From positions 806,001 through 870,000 of the forward strand of contig NZ_CP094846.1 of the NCBI RefSeq assembly GCF_022832975.1: a stretch of DNA of 64,000 bases, in the 5' to 3' direction. This document shows positions 43,937 to 52,953 of the stretch, in pieces. Within the stretch, counting starts at the first letter, position 1. Each line of letters opens with the position of its first letter. The notes beneath the pieces were generated by a model. That model had not been told where the DNA came from. It did no database searches and saw only the letters and a program-made list of their open reading frames with translations. The stretch is from Ornithobacterium rhinotracheale. GTDB taxonomy: Bacteria > Bacteroidota > Bacteroidia > Flavobacteriales > Weeksellaceae. Position numbers and translations under genes: made by a program.

Positions 43937-45112
43937 TTAAACTTTTCGGCTTACAAAATATGAAACCACACTTCCTATGAATAAAACACTGAAAATGCTA
44001 ATGAAATAATTTTCCCAAGTGAGTTTTACGGGAAATGCCAAGAAATCGGAAATGTAAACCAAGCCATAATATTTTTGGAGTAAAAGCAAAATCGTTCCGA
44101 GGATAAGCCCCAAGCCTAGTGCGTATAAACTGATGAGTAATCCTGTGTAAAAAAACGATTTTTTAAGGTTTTTCTGGCTTAAACCTAATGATCTCAGCGT
44201 TTCGGACTGGCTCTTTTTATTCAGGATTAAAATCGCCACAGAGCCTGCTAAATTAAACGAAGCGATACAAAGAATCAATATGAAAATCAAGTAGATTACT
44301 AAATTTTCGGTATTAATCATTTTCATAAAAGCAGCATTAAGCTCTTTGCGCGTGAGCACTTGGAATTTGTCGCCCAGTTCCTTTTTCAGTGCATTTTGAA
44401 TACTTTGGTTATTCCCATCGGTTGTGATTTCCAATGCCGAATATTGATTCGGGGCATAGTCCAAAAGCTTTTGAGCAAGCGGCAAATTCATGAAAATAAA
44501 ATCGCTGTATTTGTCATTGATTCTAAAGATGCCCGTCGCATACGCCTCTACATGGTTAAAGGCTTCGTCTGGATTGGTAATAAGCCCTTCGCCAGGTTTG
44601 GGCACCAGAAGTTTCACAGCATTTTCGGTGTCGGGGAAAAGGCTTAGTCGCGTCGAAACATTGGTGCCGATGTTGATGTAGTCTGGCTCTTTAAAATCTA
44701 GAGGCTGCCCATAAAGCACCATAGAATCTAGCCCAAAAATAGAATTAAATCGCTCATCGATTCCTTTTACAGTTACGATATGTTTTTTGCCTAAAAACTC
44801 TGCAAAAGCACGCTCTTCTACCACGGGGCAAATCGTTTTTACACCTTGTGTTTCTTGGATTTTTTCAAGCGTTTTGGGCGAAATTTTAAAAGATTTACCT
44901 TGGCTAGGCTCCACCTTTATATCGGGATTAATGTTGCTGTAAAACTGAATATTAATGTCTTCTAAGCCCGAAAAAACCGATAAAATTACGATTAAACAAG
45001 TCGTAACAAAGCCCAAGGCAAGAAACGCAATCCATGAAATCACATTCACTTCTATGGCGTTTTTTCCTGAGAAAATGTAACGGCTGGCTAATTTTACCGG
45101 AAACCAATTCAT
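43937..45112 (-). CDS. ABC transporter permease, LolC/LolE-like
   Basis: Inner-membrane protein of 391 residues with one helix near the N-terminus (NVISWIAFLALGFVTTCLIV), a large periplasmic MacB_PCD-like domain (about 45-265) and three C-terminal helices of the FtsX fold (LVIYLIFILILCIASFNLAG, then SFFYTGLLISLYALGLGLIL and FISIFSVLFIGSVVSYFVSR). This is the layout of lipoprotein-releasing permeases. No LolD ATPase is adjacent. The start overlaps the rbfA stop by one base. Confidence 0.87.
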   Translation of the reverse strand: MNWFPVKLASRYIFSGKNAIEVNVISWIAFLALGFVTTCLIVILSVFSGLEDINIQFYSNINPDIKVEPSQGKSFKISPKTLEKIQETQGVKTICPVVEERAFAEFLGKKHIVTVKGIDERFNSIFGLDSMVLYGQPLDFKEPDYINIGTNVSTRLSLFPDTENAVKLLVPKPGEGLITNPDEAFNHVEAYATGIFRINDKYSDFIFMNLPLAQKLLDYAPNQYSALEITTDGNNQSIQNALKKELGDKFQVLTRKELNAAFMKMINTENLVIYLIFILILCIASFNLAGSVAILILNKKSQSETLRSLGLSQKNLKKSFFYTGLLISLYALGLGLILGTILLLLQKYYGLVYISDFLAFPVKLTWENYFISIFSVLFIGSVVSYFVSRKV

Positions 45113-45471
45113 TATAAAATCGGGTTATTTCCTTTACCTTTCAATTCACGCTCTATGGCATCTACTTGGTCAAGCGATTCGTCGCTATAAAATTGTAAAT
45201 CAGGCACAATTCTCATTTGTTTGCCCACACGCTCGCCCAGCAATTTGCGGAAATAGCTTTTGTTATCTACAATGGTTTTAAGCACCTCTTCACGATACTG
45301 AGTAGGGAAAACGCTGATGTAGGTTTTGGCGATAGAAAGATCGCTAGTAGTGCGCACTTCCGTTACGCTCACGAGCAACCCTTGTTTCATTTTATTGCCT
45401 TCCACACGGAAAATCTCGGCAAGTTCTTGTTGTAATAATTGATTGACTTTATGTAATCTGTTACTTTCCAA
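45112..45471 (-). CDS. rbfA: 30S ribosome-binding factor A
   Basis: Assembly factor for the 30S subunit, needed for 16S 5'-end maturation and cold growth. The 119 residues contain RLHKVNQLLQQELAEIFR at the N-terminus, LLVSVTEVRTTSDLSIAKTY near 31-50 and the KH-like end GKQMRIVPDLQFYSDESLDQ. Upstream gene of an apparent rbfA-permease-EamA transcript. Confidence 0.94.
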   Translation of the reverse strand: MESNRLHKVNQLLQQELAEIFRVEGNKMKQGLLVSVTEVRTTSDLSIAKTYISVFPTQYREEVLKTIVDNKSYFRKLLGERVGKQMRIVPDLQFYSDESLDQVDAIERELKGKGNNPIL

Positions 45472-45904
45472 AATGTATAAAATTTAAAATTTGAATCCCA
45501 AAAATAGGAGTTTTCATTGAATTTTTAGGTATAAACCCGTGTTTAATTATAGAAAATTACACGATACAGAATTTGGATTAAAGCTTAATTAAAGCATTAG
45601 TTTAGTAATCAAAAAAGAAGGAATTTGTGTTTAAAACTTGTGTAAATAGCTTGTTTTTTAGAGAATTAAGAGAGATTTTGTTCAATTCAATGAGAAACGA
45701 TTTTATCAAAAATATTAAAATAAATCCTGATAATTATCAATTTATCCAATAATAGTTCTATCTTTGCCCCCGAAACAGAACAGAAAAGCGTCAAGACATT
45801 ATTTTCTCCCTTCATTTTTAGCAATGATTTTTTAGAAATTAAAGTTTTAGTTTTTTGTAGAAAGACAGAGGACTCTTTTCTAAAATTTAAAATCATTCAA
45901 CAAA
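45472..45904. other. Divergent intergenic region rbfA / DEAD-box helicase
   Basis: 433 bases without a supported gene. A -7 box lies at 45759-45766, which gives the helicase message a leader of about 130 bases. Long leaders are common for cold-inducible RNA helicases; no clear hairpin was identified by eye. Confidence 0.55.
45759..45766 (+). promoter_or_regulatory. -7 promoter box of the DEAD-box helicase gene
   Basis: TATCTTTG, perfect TAnnTTTG, 138 bases upstream of the ATG; no closer match. Confidence 0.55.
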
Positions 45905-47248
45905 ATGAGAAAATCAAACAACAGCTTTTCAGGCTCTAAATCAGGGCGTGGAAAAAGAGGTTTTGCCTCTAAAAAAAACGGAAAATCTTTTAACAACTCT
46001 TCTAGAAGAAACGATTCTTTTGGGGATTCCGAAAGAGGAGGAAGAGAAGAGAAATCATTCAGATTTAAAGGCGGTAAAAGCAGAAGGACTTCTGGAGGTG
46101 GCGGACGAGGAAAAGGCGGAAACGGCAAAAAACGTGGAAGTTTTATCCCAGTAGAGAAATTCATTCACAAAGGGAAACCAATTCAAGAAGTGAAATACGA
46201 GGCAACGCAGCGTTACGACGAGATGCCTATTCATCCTAAATTATTGAAAAATATTTTGGATATGGGATTTGTAAGTCCTACAGCTGTTCAAGAAAAAGCA
46301 TTTGCCCCTATCAGCGAAATTAAAGATGTTTTGGGTGTAGCCAACACAGGAACAGGGAAAACAGCGGCGTATTTGATACCTATTATCAACGCCATGCTTT
46401 TAAGCGAAACTCGTTTCTTTACACTTGTTATGGTGCCTACAAGAGAATTAGCTGAGCAGGTAGAAGATGAATTTAGAAAATTATCTAAAGGGCTTAAACT
46501 TTTCGGTGCTTCATTCATTGGAGGGCGTAGCATAAGCAATGATTTGCGCAAACTGAGAAAAGATTTTGATTTTGTAATAGGTACGCCAGGTAGATTGGTA
46601 GATTTAAGCAAAAGAAATGCTTTGAAATTCGAGAATTTTTCGGTTTTAATCTTAGATGAATTTGACCGTATGCTCGATATGGGATTCAGTCAAGATGTGA
46701 ATTTCATTACACAAAAAATGAGCAACCGAGACCAAACTTTATTGTTCTCTGCTACAGTAGATAAAACACAAAAAGAAATCGTAGATAATATTCTAAACAA
46801 TCCAGTGGAAATTAAAGTTTCACAAGGAAATGCTACGGCTGAACACATCGACCAAGATGTAATGTACTATAATAGAAAAGATAAATTTGAAGTATTGCTT
46901 TCTATGTTAGAGGATGAAGGATTTGATAAAGTGATGATTTTTGCAGAAACCAAACGCGCCGTGAGCGAATTGAGCGACAAGCTGAAAAAAGCGAGAATTA
47001 AAAGTGACGAAATACACGGAGATAAAACGCAAAGCTATCGTAAAATAGCACTAAAAGACTTTAAATCAGGAAAAACCAAAGTTTTGGTAGGTACCGATGT
47101 TGCTGCAAGAGGATTAGACATCAGCGATGTTACACATGTGATCAATTACCAAGTGCCACAAGATTACGAAACTTATATTCACCGAATAGGTAGAACAGGT
47201 CGTGCCGGCAAAAAAGGTAAAGCCTATACTTTTGTAGAAAAGAAATAA
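45905..47248 (+). CDS. DEAD-box ATP-dependent RNA helicase with N-terminal RG-rich tail
   Basis: RNA helicase of 447 residues. The first 75 residues are a basic, low-complexity tail rich in Ser, Arg, Gly and Lys (for example SGGGGRGKGGNGKKRGSF), probably RNA-binding. RecA-like core: Q motif near FVSPTAVQEKAF, motif I ANTGTGKTAAY, Ib TPGRLVD, motif II DEFD in place of DEAD, motif III SAT, motif V GTDVAARGLDI, motif VI HRIGRTGRAG. Divergent from rbfA, in keeping with a shared role in ribosome assembly and cold adaptation. Confidence 0.93.
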   Translation: MRKSNNSFSGSKSGRGKRGFASKKNGKSFNNSSRRNDSFGDSERGGREEKSFRFKGGKSRRTSGGGGRGKGGNGKKRGSFIPVEKFIHKGKPIQEVKYEATQRYDEMPIHPKLLKNILDMGFVSPTAVQEKAFAPISEIKDVLGVANTGTGKTAAYLIPIINAMLLSETRFFTLVMVPTRELAEQVEDEFRKLSKGLKLFGASFIGGRSISNDLRKLRKDFDFVIGTPGRLVDLSKRNALKFENFSVLILDEFDRMLDMGFSQDVNFITQKMSNRDQTLLFSATVDKTQKEIVDNILNNPVEIKVSQGNATAEHIDQDVMYYNRKDKFEVLLSMLEDEGFDKVMIFAETKRAVSELSDKLKKARIKSDEIHGDKTQSYRKIALKDFKSGKTKVLVGTDVAARGLDISDVTHVINYQVPQDYETYIHRIGRTGRAGKKGKAYTFVEKK

Positions 47249-47267
47249 ATCAAAAATTATAAATTTT

Positions 47268-47298
47268 CAAAAGCTCCACAATGCGTGGGGCTTTTGTG
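47268..47298 (+). terminator. First terminator after the helicase gene
   Basis: CAAAAGCTCCAC and GTGGGGCTTTTG with a 5-base loop; one G-U pair. Confidence 0.75.
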
Positions 47299-47338
47299 TA
47301 TTTATAAAGTATGTAAACTCAAAACCTTGACAAAAATC

Positions 47339-47373
47339 AAATCGCCGAAATTTATAATTTTGGCGATTTTTTT
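47339..47373 (+). terminator. Second terminator before the ROK gene
   Basis: AAATCGCCGAAATT and AATTTTGGCGATTT, 14-bp stem with one G-U pair, loop TAT, T tail. Confidence 0.75.
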
Positions 47374-47374
47374 G

Positions 47375-47390
47375 TATCTTTACAAAGATA
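47375..47390 (+). promoter_or_regulatory. Palindromic promoter of the ROK gene
   Basis: TATCTTTACAAAGATA is a perfect 7-bp inverted repeat around AC. Its left half is a near -7 box (TATCTTTA against TAnnTTTG), 23 bases before the ATG, so the palindrome could also be an operator. Confidence 0.4.
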
Positions 47391-47412
47391 AATCAATTTT
47401 AAAAAAGAAAAC

Positions 47413-48324
47413 ATGAGTAAAAAATATGCTTTAGGCGTGGATGTAGGCGGTAGCCATATCAGCTGTTGTGCAGTGGATATGGACACTCAAAAATTGGTAA
47501 AAGAAAGTTTCAAAAGAGAAAAACTCTCGCATACCGATACCAAAGAAAATATTTTAAAAACATGGGCAAAGGCAATCAACGAGTGTATGGAAAGCGTGGG
47601 GGTAGGCAATGTGCTCGGTTTGGGCTTTGCAATGCCAGGGCCATTTAATTATAAAGAAGGTATCTCAATGCTTGAGCACAAATATCCCAATCTGTATAAA
47701 ACCCATATTCCTACGGCTTTAAACGAATATTTAATCCAAAAACAAGAAATGCGATTCTTGAATGATGCCTCTGCATTTGCGGTAGGCGTGGCTTGGATAG
47801 GCAAAGGAAAAGGCAAGGAGAAAGTAGTAGTCATCACGCTTGGAACGGGCTTTGGTAGTGCATACATCGATGGGGGCGTGCCTATCGTGGAGCGCGAAGA
47901 TGTGGCACCAGAAGGCTGTTTGTGGCATTTGAAATTCAAAGATGGCATTGCCGATGAATACTTTAGCACCCGCTGGTTTACAGGAGAGTACGAAAAGAGA
48001 ACGGGTAAAGCCATTCAAGGGGTAAAAGATGTGATTGATACGCCATTGAAAGATGAATTATTTACTGAGTTTGGCGAGAATTTAGGAAACTTCATGGCTC
48101 CTTGGCTTAATAAATTTAATGCCGATATCTTAGTCATGGGCGGAAACATTTCGCTGGCTTATCCACATTTTGAAAAAGCATTGCTCGAAACTTTAAAACA
48201 AAATGGAAACCAAACGCCTGTGGCTGTTTCGGAACTAATGGAAGACGCAGCGATGATTGGTGCCGCACGCACTTTTGACGAAACTTATTGGGCAAAGGTA
48301 AAAGATAATTTACCGAAGTTTTAG
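47413..48324 (+). CDS. ROK family sugar kinase
   Basis: Protein of 303 residues with the ASKHA phosphate-1 loop GVDVGGSHISCC at 8-19, FAMPGPFNYKEG near 76, phosphate-2 loop ITLGTGFGSAYIDGGVPI near 140 and LVMGGNISLAYPHFEKAL near 239. The four-cysteine zinc site typical of many ROK repressors is absent and no helix-turn-helix is present, so it is a kinase rather than a regulator. Glucose or another hexose is the likely substrate. Confidence 0.87.
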   Translation: MSKKYALGVDVGGSHISCCAVDMDTQKLVKESFKREKLSHTDTKENILKTWAKAINECMESVGVGNVLGLGFAMPGPFNYKEGISMLEHKYPNLYKTHIPTALNEYLIQKQEMRFLNDASAFAVGVAWIGKGKGKEKVVVITLGTGFGSAYIDGGVPIVEREDVAPEGCLWHLKFKDGIADEYFSTRWFTGEYEKRTGKAIQGVKDVIDTPLKDELFTEFGENLGNFMAPWLNKFNADILVMGGNISLAYPHFEKALLETLKQNGNQTPVAVSELMEDAAMIGAARTFDETYWAKVKDNLPKF

Positions 48325-48351
48325 ATTTTTAATCAATTAAATTGTGTTATT

Positions 48352-48852
48352 ATGGGAATGTGTGCTTGTTATTATTTGTTAAATAAGGAAGATGAACTTT
48401 TAAATCTTTCGAGCAAAGGCGAAGAGGAATTGTTAGATTATATTGACGAAAATTTAAGCGAAAGCGAAGACCTTGTGGATATTGATAAAATGTGGGACGC
48501 CTTGCACTTTGTGTTTACTGGCTCCGAATGCGGTATCGATTTGGAAAATCCTTTATCTATTGCCGTAGCAGGAGAAATTGAATTAGAAATCAGCGATGGA
48601 CTCGTGGCATTGGTAAGTAAAGAAAAAATCCCCCAAGTGGTAAAAGCACTTTCCGAATTTGATATGCCTAAGGCATTAGAAAATTTTAGTATGCAAAAAT
48701 GCAAAGAGGCAGAACTTTACCCCGACATTTGGGATTATGATGATGAATTAGAAGTAATAAAAGAAGAATTGCAAGTAGCTTACGATGAGCTTTTAGCCTT
48801 GTATCAAAAGGCAGAAGAACAGAGGAAAAGCGTTCTGGTAACTATTTATTAA
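48352..48852 (+). CDS. YfbM-like DUF1877 protein
   Basis: Cytoplasmic protein of 166 residues. MGMCACYYLL at the start, DIDKMWDALHFVFTG near 43-57, and ALVSKEKIPQVVKALSEFDM near 85-104 are DUF1877 marks. No catalytic role is known for the family. The next gene begins 60 bases later on the same strand. Confidence 0.87.
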   Translation: MGMCACYYLLNKEDELLNLSSKGEEELLDYIDENLSESEDLVDIDKMWDALHFVFTGSECGIDLENPLSIAVAGEIELEISDGLVALVSKEKIPQVVKALSEFDMPKALENFSMQKCKEAELYPDIWDYDDELEVIKEELQVAYDELLALYQKAEEQRKSVLVTIY

Positions 48853-48912
48853 TTGAAAAAATACAGAGATGAAAGCCTTTCTATGGGGATTTCATTCTAC
48901 AAAAATCCATTG

Positions 48913-49360
48913 ATGAAAATTAGAATTTTACTTTTTTTGTTAATTTTGTTTACCGCTTGTGCTACGCGTAAAATCTCTTATAACCGAGAGAAAATAATTC
49001 ATAGTTATTTGCCCTCCTATACCGTTTTTGTTGATAATGAGCCATTGGAATTCAATAATTTATATCTTGATAAAGAAAATATTAATAATGTAGAGATAGA
49101 TAATAAAAATAAGACTTTATATATCAATCAATTGAAGAAAGAAGAATTCTTGAATTTGAATGATTTATTAAAAGAAAAAAAGCATTAATGTAGCAATGGT
49201 TATTATTAATGGTTTGCCTATTGAGGATAGTTTGTGGACAAAGACTAAGCTTTCGCCAAGAGCCATAAAATCAGTGAATATTCTGAAAAAAGAAAAAATG
49301 GAACATGGTATGATTTGCCGTCCTCTCAAAGGTGATTTTTTATTTATTAAAACAGATTAA
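48913..49360 (+). pseudogene. Small lipoprotein gene with a frameshift in an A7 tract
   Basis: Starts MKIRILLFLLILFTACATRK, a lipoprotein signal with lipobox FTAC. The frame ends early at 49188 (LLKEKKH), but in the next frame the protein continues as SINVAMVIINGLPIEDSLWT to GDFLFIKTD, with the switch in a run of seven A at 49175-49181. The rejoined protein is about 149 residues. The second half (VIINGLPIEDSLW with SVNILKKEKM) looks like the plug-type segment found in small TonB-receptor-related proteins. Slippage switch, decay or sequencing error are all possible. Confidence 0.65.
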
Positions 49361-49370
49361 ATCAAAAAAA

Positions 49371-49799
49371 ATGAAAAAAATATATTTAGTATTATTTATC
49401 GTAATTCAATGCGCGGTGAAAGCACAAGTGGAAAACTTGAGTATAAATATATTTGATGGCAAAAGTTTCCAAACGGATCAAATTATCGGATATGAAAAAT
49501 TGTCTCCACAACTTATTAGATTGTCAAAATTAGATTCTGAATATCCATATGGAAACATAACTACATTTTTTAAAAATAATTTTATTTCTGGTAATGAAGG
49601 TCCATGTGGTAATGAGTGTAGAATAACTGTTTATGGTAAATACACTTTAAAAAAGAACAAAATAAAATTATTTATAAATAAAATTGAATATTGGAAAGAT
49701 TGTAAAGCTCCAGATAAAATAATCAATAAAACTATTGGAACTTATACTTGGGAAGAGCAAGTAAACGGAGATGTACTTATGAAAAAAATAAAAAAATGA
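49371..49799 (+). CDS. Small exported protein, function unknown
   Basis: Protein of 142 residues with signal peptide MKKIYLVLFIVIQCAVKAQ. The mature part holds two Cys close together (EGPCGNECRITVYGKY) and a third in WKDCKAP, which may form disulfides, and ends in lysine-rich GDVLMKKIKK. No family recognised; the beta-rich profile resembles lipocalin-like small periplasmic proteins, with low certainty. The stop overlaps the ATG of the mannosidase gene (ATGA), so translation is coupled. Confidence 0.7.
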   Translation: MKKIYLVLFIVIQCAVKAQVENLSINIFDGKSFQTDQIIGYEKLSPQLIRLSKLDSEYPYGNITTFFKNNFISGNEGPCGNECRITVYGKYTLKKNKIKLFINKIEYWKDCKAPDKIINKTIGTYTWEEQVNGDVLMKKIKK

Positions 49800-52078
49800 A
49801 AAAAATATTATTATTAGCATTTGTATGCTTTTATACTCAAATACAAGCGCAAGTCAATGAATATCCTACCAGCCCCGTGGATTATGTAAATCCGCTCATG
49901 GGTACGGATTCCAAATTTGCGCTCTCCAACGGGAACACCTATCCCGCCATTGGTCGGCCTTGGGGCATGAACCTCTGGACGCCACAGACCAATAAAAATG
50001 GCGACGGCTGGGTGTATCAATACAGTGCTGATAAAATTAACGGGTTTAAACAAACACATCAACCTTCGCCGTGGATGAACGATTATGGAGCCTTTGCCAT
50101 TATGCCCATCGTGGGTAAATTACGATTTGAGGAAGATGAGCGCGCCAGCTGGTATTCGCACAAGACAGAGGAAGCCACGCCGTATGATTATAAAGTGTAT
50201 CTGGCAGATGAAGACATCACCGCTGAATTAGCCCCAACGGAGCGTGCGGCGATGCTCCAATTTACTTATCCTAAAACCGATTCTGCCATGATTGTGGTAG
50301 ATGCTTATCACAAAGGCTCTTGGGTGAAATACTTGCCTAAAGAAAACAAAATTGTGGGCTACAACACCTTTAACAATGGTGGCGTGGCAGATAATTTTAA
50401 AAATTATTTTGTGATAGAATTAAGCCAAAAACCAGATTTTTATAAAACTTGGAACAATGGCAAATTTGAAAATTCTCCCGAGGTGAAAAGCGAAAGAGCG
50501 GGTATTGTCGTAGGTTTTAATAAAACTAAAAAAGGCGAAAAAATCACTTGCCGTGTGGCTTCATCGTTCATCAGTTTGGAGCAAGCCGAGCAAAATTTAA
50601 AAGCTGAATTAGGCTCAAAATCTTTAGCCCAAGTAAAAGAAGAAGGTAAAAAGGAGTGGAACGAAGTTTTGTCTAAAGTCTTGGTAAAAGGTGGCGACGA
50701 AAACCAAATGCGCACTTTTTATTCTTGCTTGTATCGCATGGTGTTTTTCCCGCTTAGAATGTACGAAATCACTCAAAATGGCGACATCGTACACTACAGT
50801 CCGCAAAACGGAAAAGTGGAAAAAGGCTATAAATTTGCAGGGACAGGCTTTTGGGATACTTTCAGAGCCTTGTATCCTTTCTTAAACTTGATGTATCCTT
50901 CGATCAATAAGCAAATGCAAGAAGGCTTAATCAATGATTACAAAGAAGGCGGCTGGTTGCCAGAATGGTCTTCGCCAGGCTATCGTGGAATCATGATTGG
51001 TAACAATTCGGCATCGGTGGTGGCAGAGGCTTACATCAAAGGTTTGCGTGGCTACGACATCGAAACGCTATACGAGGCACTGATTCATGGTGCCAATAAC
51101 GAAGGTCCCGAAGCTACGGGAAGAAAAGGCGTGGCGTATTATAATCAATTGGGCTATGTGCCAAACGATGTGGACATCAACGAGAATGTGGCGCGTTCGC
51201 TTGAATATGCCTACGATGATTTTGCGATTTATCAATTGGCTAAAGCCTTGAAAAAGCCTAAAAAAGAAATCGAAAAATACCGCCAAAAAGCTTTTAATTA
51301 TAAAAAATTATTTAAGCCAGAAAATAAATTAATGGCTCCTAAAAACAAAGACGGCAAATTTTCGCCCAACTTCAATCCGTTTTCTTGGGGTGGCGCCTTT
51401 ACCGAGGGCAACAGTTGGCACTACTCGTGGTCGGTATTTCAGGACATAGAGGGCTTAAAGAATTTAATGGGCGGAAACCGAGAATTTGTACAAATGCTGG
51501 ATTCTATTTTTGTGATGCCGCCTACTTATGAGGCTTCGTATTATGGCGGAATCATCCACGAAATCAGAGAAATGCAAGTGATGGGCATGGGGCAATATGC
51601 ACACGGAAATCAGCCGATTCAGCACATGATTTATTTGTATGATTATGCGGGTGAGCCGTGGAAAACCCAAAAATGGGCACGCGAGGTGATGAACCGCATG
51701 TACAACGCCAATCCAGATGGCTATTGTGGCGATGAGGACAATGGGCAAACATCGGCTTGGTATGTGTTCTCTGCCCTGGGCATGTATCCCGTAACGCCTG
51801 CTTACCCTGAGTATGCACTGGGCGCACCATTGTTCAAAGAAGCGACTTTAAGTTTTGAAAATGGCAAAAAATTAAAAATTGAAGCACCAAACAATTCAGC
51901 CCAAAACCGCTATGCCGACAAGGTGTGGGTGAATGGTAAATTGTATGATAAAAACTATTTCAATCATTTTGATTTGCTCAAAGGCGGTGTCATTAAATTC
52001 GACATGCAAGCCGAGCCCAATAAAAAGCGTGGCACGAGCAAAAACGCTTATCCTTTCTCAATGAGCTTGGAGAGGTAG
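49796..52078 (+). CDS. GH92 family alpha-mannosidase, exported
   Basis: Calcium-dependent alpha-mannosidase of glycoside hydrolase family 92, expected in the periplasm or at the cell surface and acting on host N-glycan mannose. From MKKILLLAFVCFYTQIQAQ (signal peptide) it is 760 residues, the family length. Signatures: VDYVNPLMGTDS near 25, TGFWDTFRALYPFLNLMYP near 360, GGWLPEWSSPGYRGIMIGN near 395, EGNSWHYSWSVFQD near 540, GDEDNGQTSAWYVFSALGMY near 650, with the acidic catalytic residues in the last two. The frame is open 16 codons further upstream but reads through the preceding gene. No SusCD pair is adjacent. Confidence 0.94.
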   Translation: MKKILLLAFVCFYTQIQAQVNEYPTSPVDYVNPLMGTDSKFALSNGNTYPAIGRPWGMNLWTPQTNKNGDGWVYQYSADKINGFKQTHQPSPWMNDYGAFAIMPIVGKLRFEEDERASWYSHKTEEATPYDYKVYLADEDITAELAPTERAAMLQFTYPKTDSAMIVVDAYHKGSWVKYLPKENKIVGYNTFNNGGVADNFKNYFVIELSQKPDFYKTWNNGKFENSPEVKSERAGIVVGFNKTKKGEKITCRVASSFISLEQAEQNLKAELGSKSLAQVKEEGKKEWNEVLSKVLVKGGDENQMRTFYSCLYRMVFFPLRMYEITQNGDIVHYSPQNGKVEKGYKFAGTGFWDTFRALYPFLNLMYPSINKQMQEGLINDYKEGGWLPEWSSPGYRGIMIGNNSASVVAEAYIKGLRGYDIETLYEALIHGANNEGPEATGRKGVAYYNQLGYVPNDVDINENVARSLEYAYDDFAIYQLAKALKKPKKEIEKYRQKAFNYKKLFKPENKLMAPKNKDGKFSPNFNPFSWGGAFTEGNSWHYSWSVFQDIEGLKNLMGGNREFVQMLDSIFVMPPTYEASYYGGIIHEIREMQVMGMGQYAHGNQPIQHMIYLYDYAGEPWKTQKWAREVMNRMYNANPDGYCGDEDNGQTSAWYVFSALGMYPVTPAYPEYALGAPLFKEATLSFENGKKLKIEAPNNSAQNRYADKVWVNGKLYDKNYFNHFDLLKGGVIKFDMQAEPNKKRGTSKNAYPFSMSLER

Positions 52079-52088
52079 AGAAATGTTT

Positions 52089-52096
52089 TATATTTG
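52089..52096 (+). promoter_or_regulatory. -7 promoter box of the EcoRI-type operon
   Basis: TATATTTG fits TAnnTTTG, 23 bases before the endonuclease ATG and 10 bases after the mannosidase stop. Confidence 0.6.
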
Positions 52097-52119
52097 TAGA
52101 AAGAGGTAGAAAAATTAAT

Positions 52120-52953
52120 ATGGCAAAAAAGAATCAATCAACAAGGTTAACTAATCAGCATAAATATTCGCAGGGTGTTGTAGGTATATTTGGAATGGAA
52201 GCAAAGTTGCATGATACCAAAGTTAGCGATATATCCAAGATTGTTGTGAGAAGACTAGAGCAGGAGTATCCTAAATTAAACTTTCGTTATAGAACAAGTG
52301 TTAAAAAGCAAGAAATAAATGAAGCTTTACAAAAAATAGATAAGTATTTAGGACAAACACTTTTTGTCCCTAATTCAAGTATAAAGCCAGATGGTGGAAT
52401 TATTGAGGTAAAAGATGATAATGGTAATTGGAGAGTAATTTTAGTATCAGAAGCGAAGCATCAGGGTAAAGATATTGAAAATATTTTAAGTGGTAAATTA
52501 GTAGGGAAAAAGAATAATCAGGATTTAATGGCGGCAGGTAATGCAATAGAAAGAGCCTATAAGAATATCTCAGAAATAGCTAATTTTATGCTTTTAGAGT
52601 CTCACTTTCCTTATGTTTTGTTTTTAGAAGGTTCTAATTTTTTAACAGAAACTATTTCTATTAAAAGACCTGATGGTAGAGTAGTGAATCTTGAATACAA
52701 TTCAGGAATGTTGAACAGATTGGATCGACTTACCTCGGCTAATTATGGTATGCCGATTAATACTAATTTATGTGAAAATAAATTTGTTAAACATTCGAAT
52801 AAAACCATTATGCTTCAAGCAACATCTATTTACACACAAGGAAATGGTAAAAGGTGGAGGGGAGATGAAATGCTTGATATTATGCTTGACATTTCAAAAA
52901 CCTCTCTTAAGATCTTAGGAAGTGATATTTTTAATCAAATAACTCAAAGTTAG
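52120..52953 (+). CDS. Type II restriction endonuclease, EcoRI-type
   Basis: Homologue of EcoRI (277 residues, same length) that should cut GAATTC unless methylated. As recalled from the EcoRI family, the catalytic residues fall at the same numbers: D91 in KPDGG, E111 and K113 in EAKHQGK. The recognition segment AAGNAIER keeps N141, A142 and R145, and R200 and R203 are kept in LNRLDR. Long blocks agree with EcoRI, for example SSIKPDGGI and ANYGMPIN. The intact frame and conserved contacts predict an active isoschizomer. A perfect promoter precedes it and the methylase starts on the next base after its stop. Confidence 0.95.
   Translation: MAKKNQSTRLTNQHKYSQGVVGIFGMEAKLHDTKVSDISKIVVRRLEQEYPKLNFRYRTSVKKQEINEALQKIDKYLGQTLFVPNSSIKPDGGIIEVKDDNGNWRVILVSEAKHQGKDIENILSGKLVGKKNNQDLMAAGNAIERAYKNISEIANFMLLESHFPYVLFLEGSNFLTETISIKRPDGRVVNLEYNSGMLNRLDRLTSANYGMPINTNLCENKFVKHSNKTIMLQATSIYTQGNGKRWRGDEMLDIMLDISKTSLKILGSDIFNQITQS
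52779..52786 (+). promoter_or_regulatory. Candidate internal promoter for the methylase
   Basis: TAAATTTG inside the endonuclease gene, about 168 bases before the methylase ATG. EcoRI of E. coli has internal methylase promoters; here only the -7 match supports it and chance is not excluded. Confidence 0.3.

Noticed and set aside
45880-46164. 94-codon proline- and leucine-rich frame on the minus strand
   Set aside because: Complement of the RG-rich tail of the DEAD-box helicase; low complexity explains the open frame.
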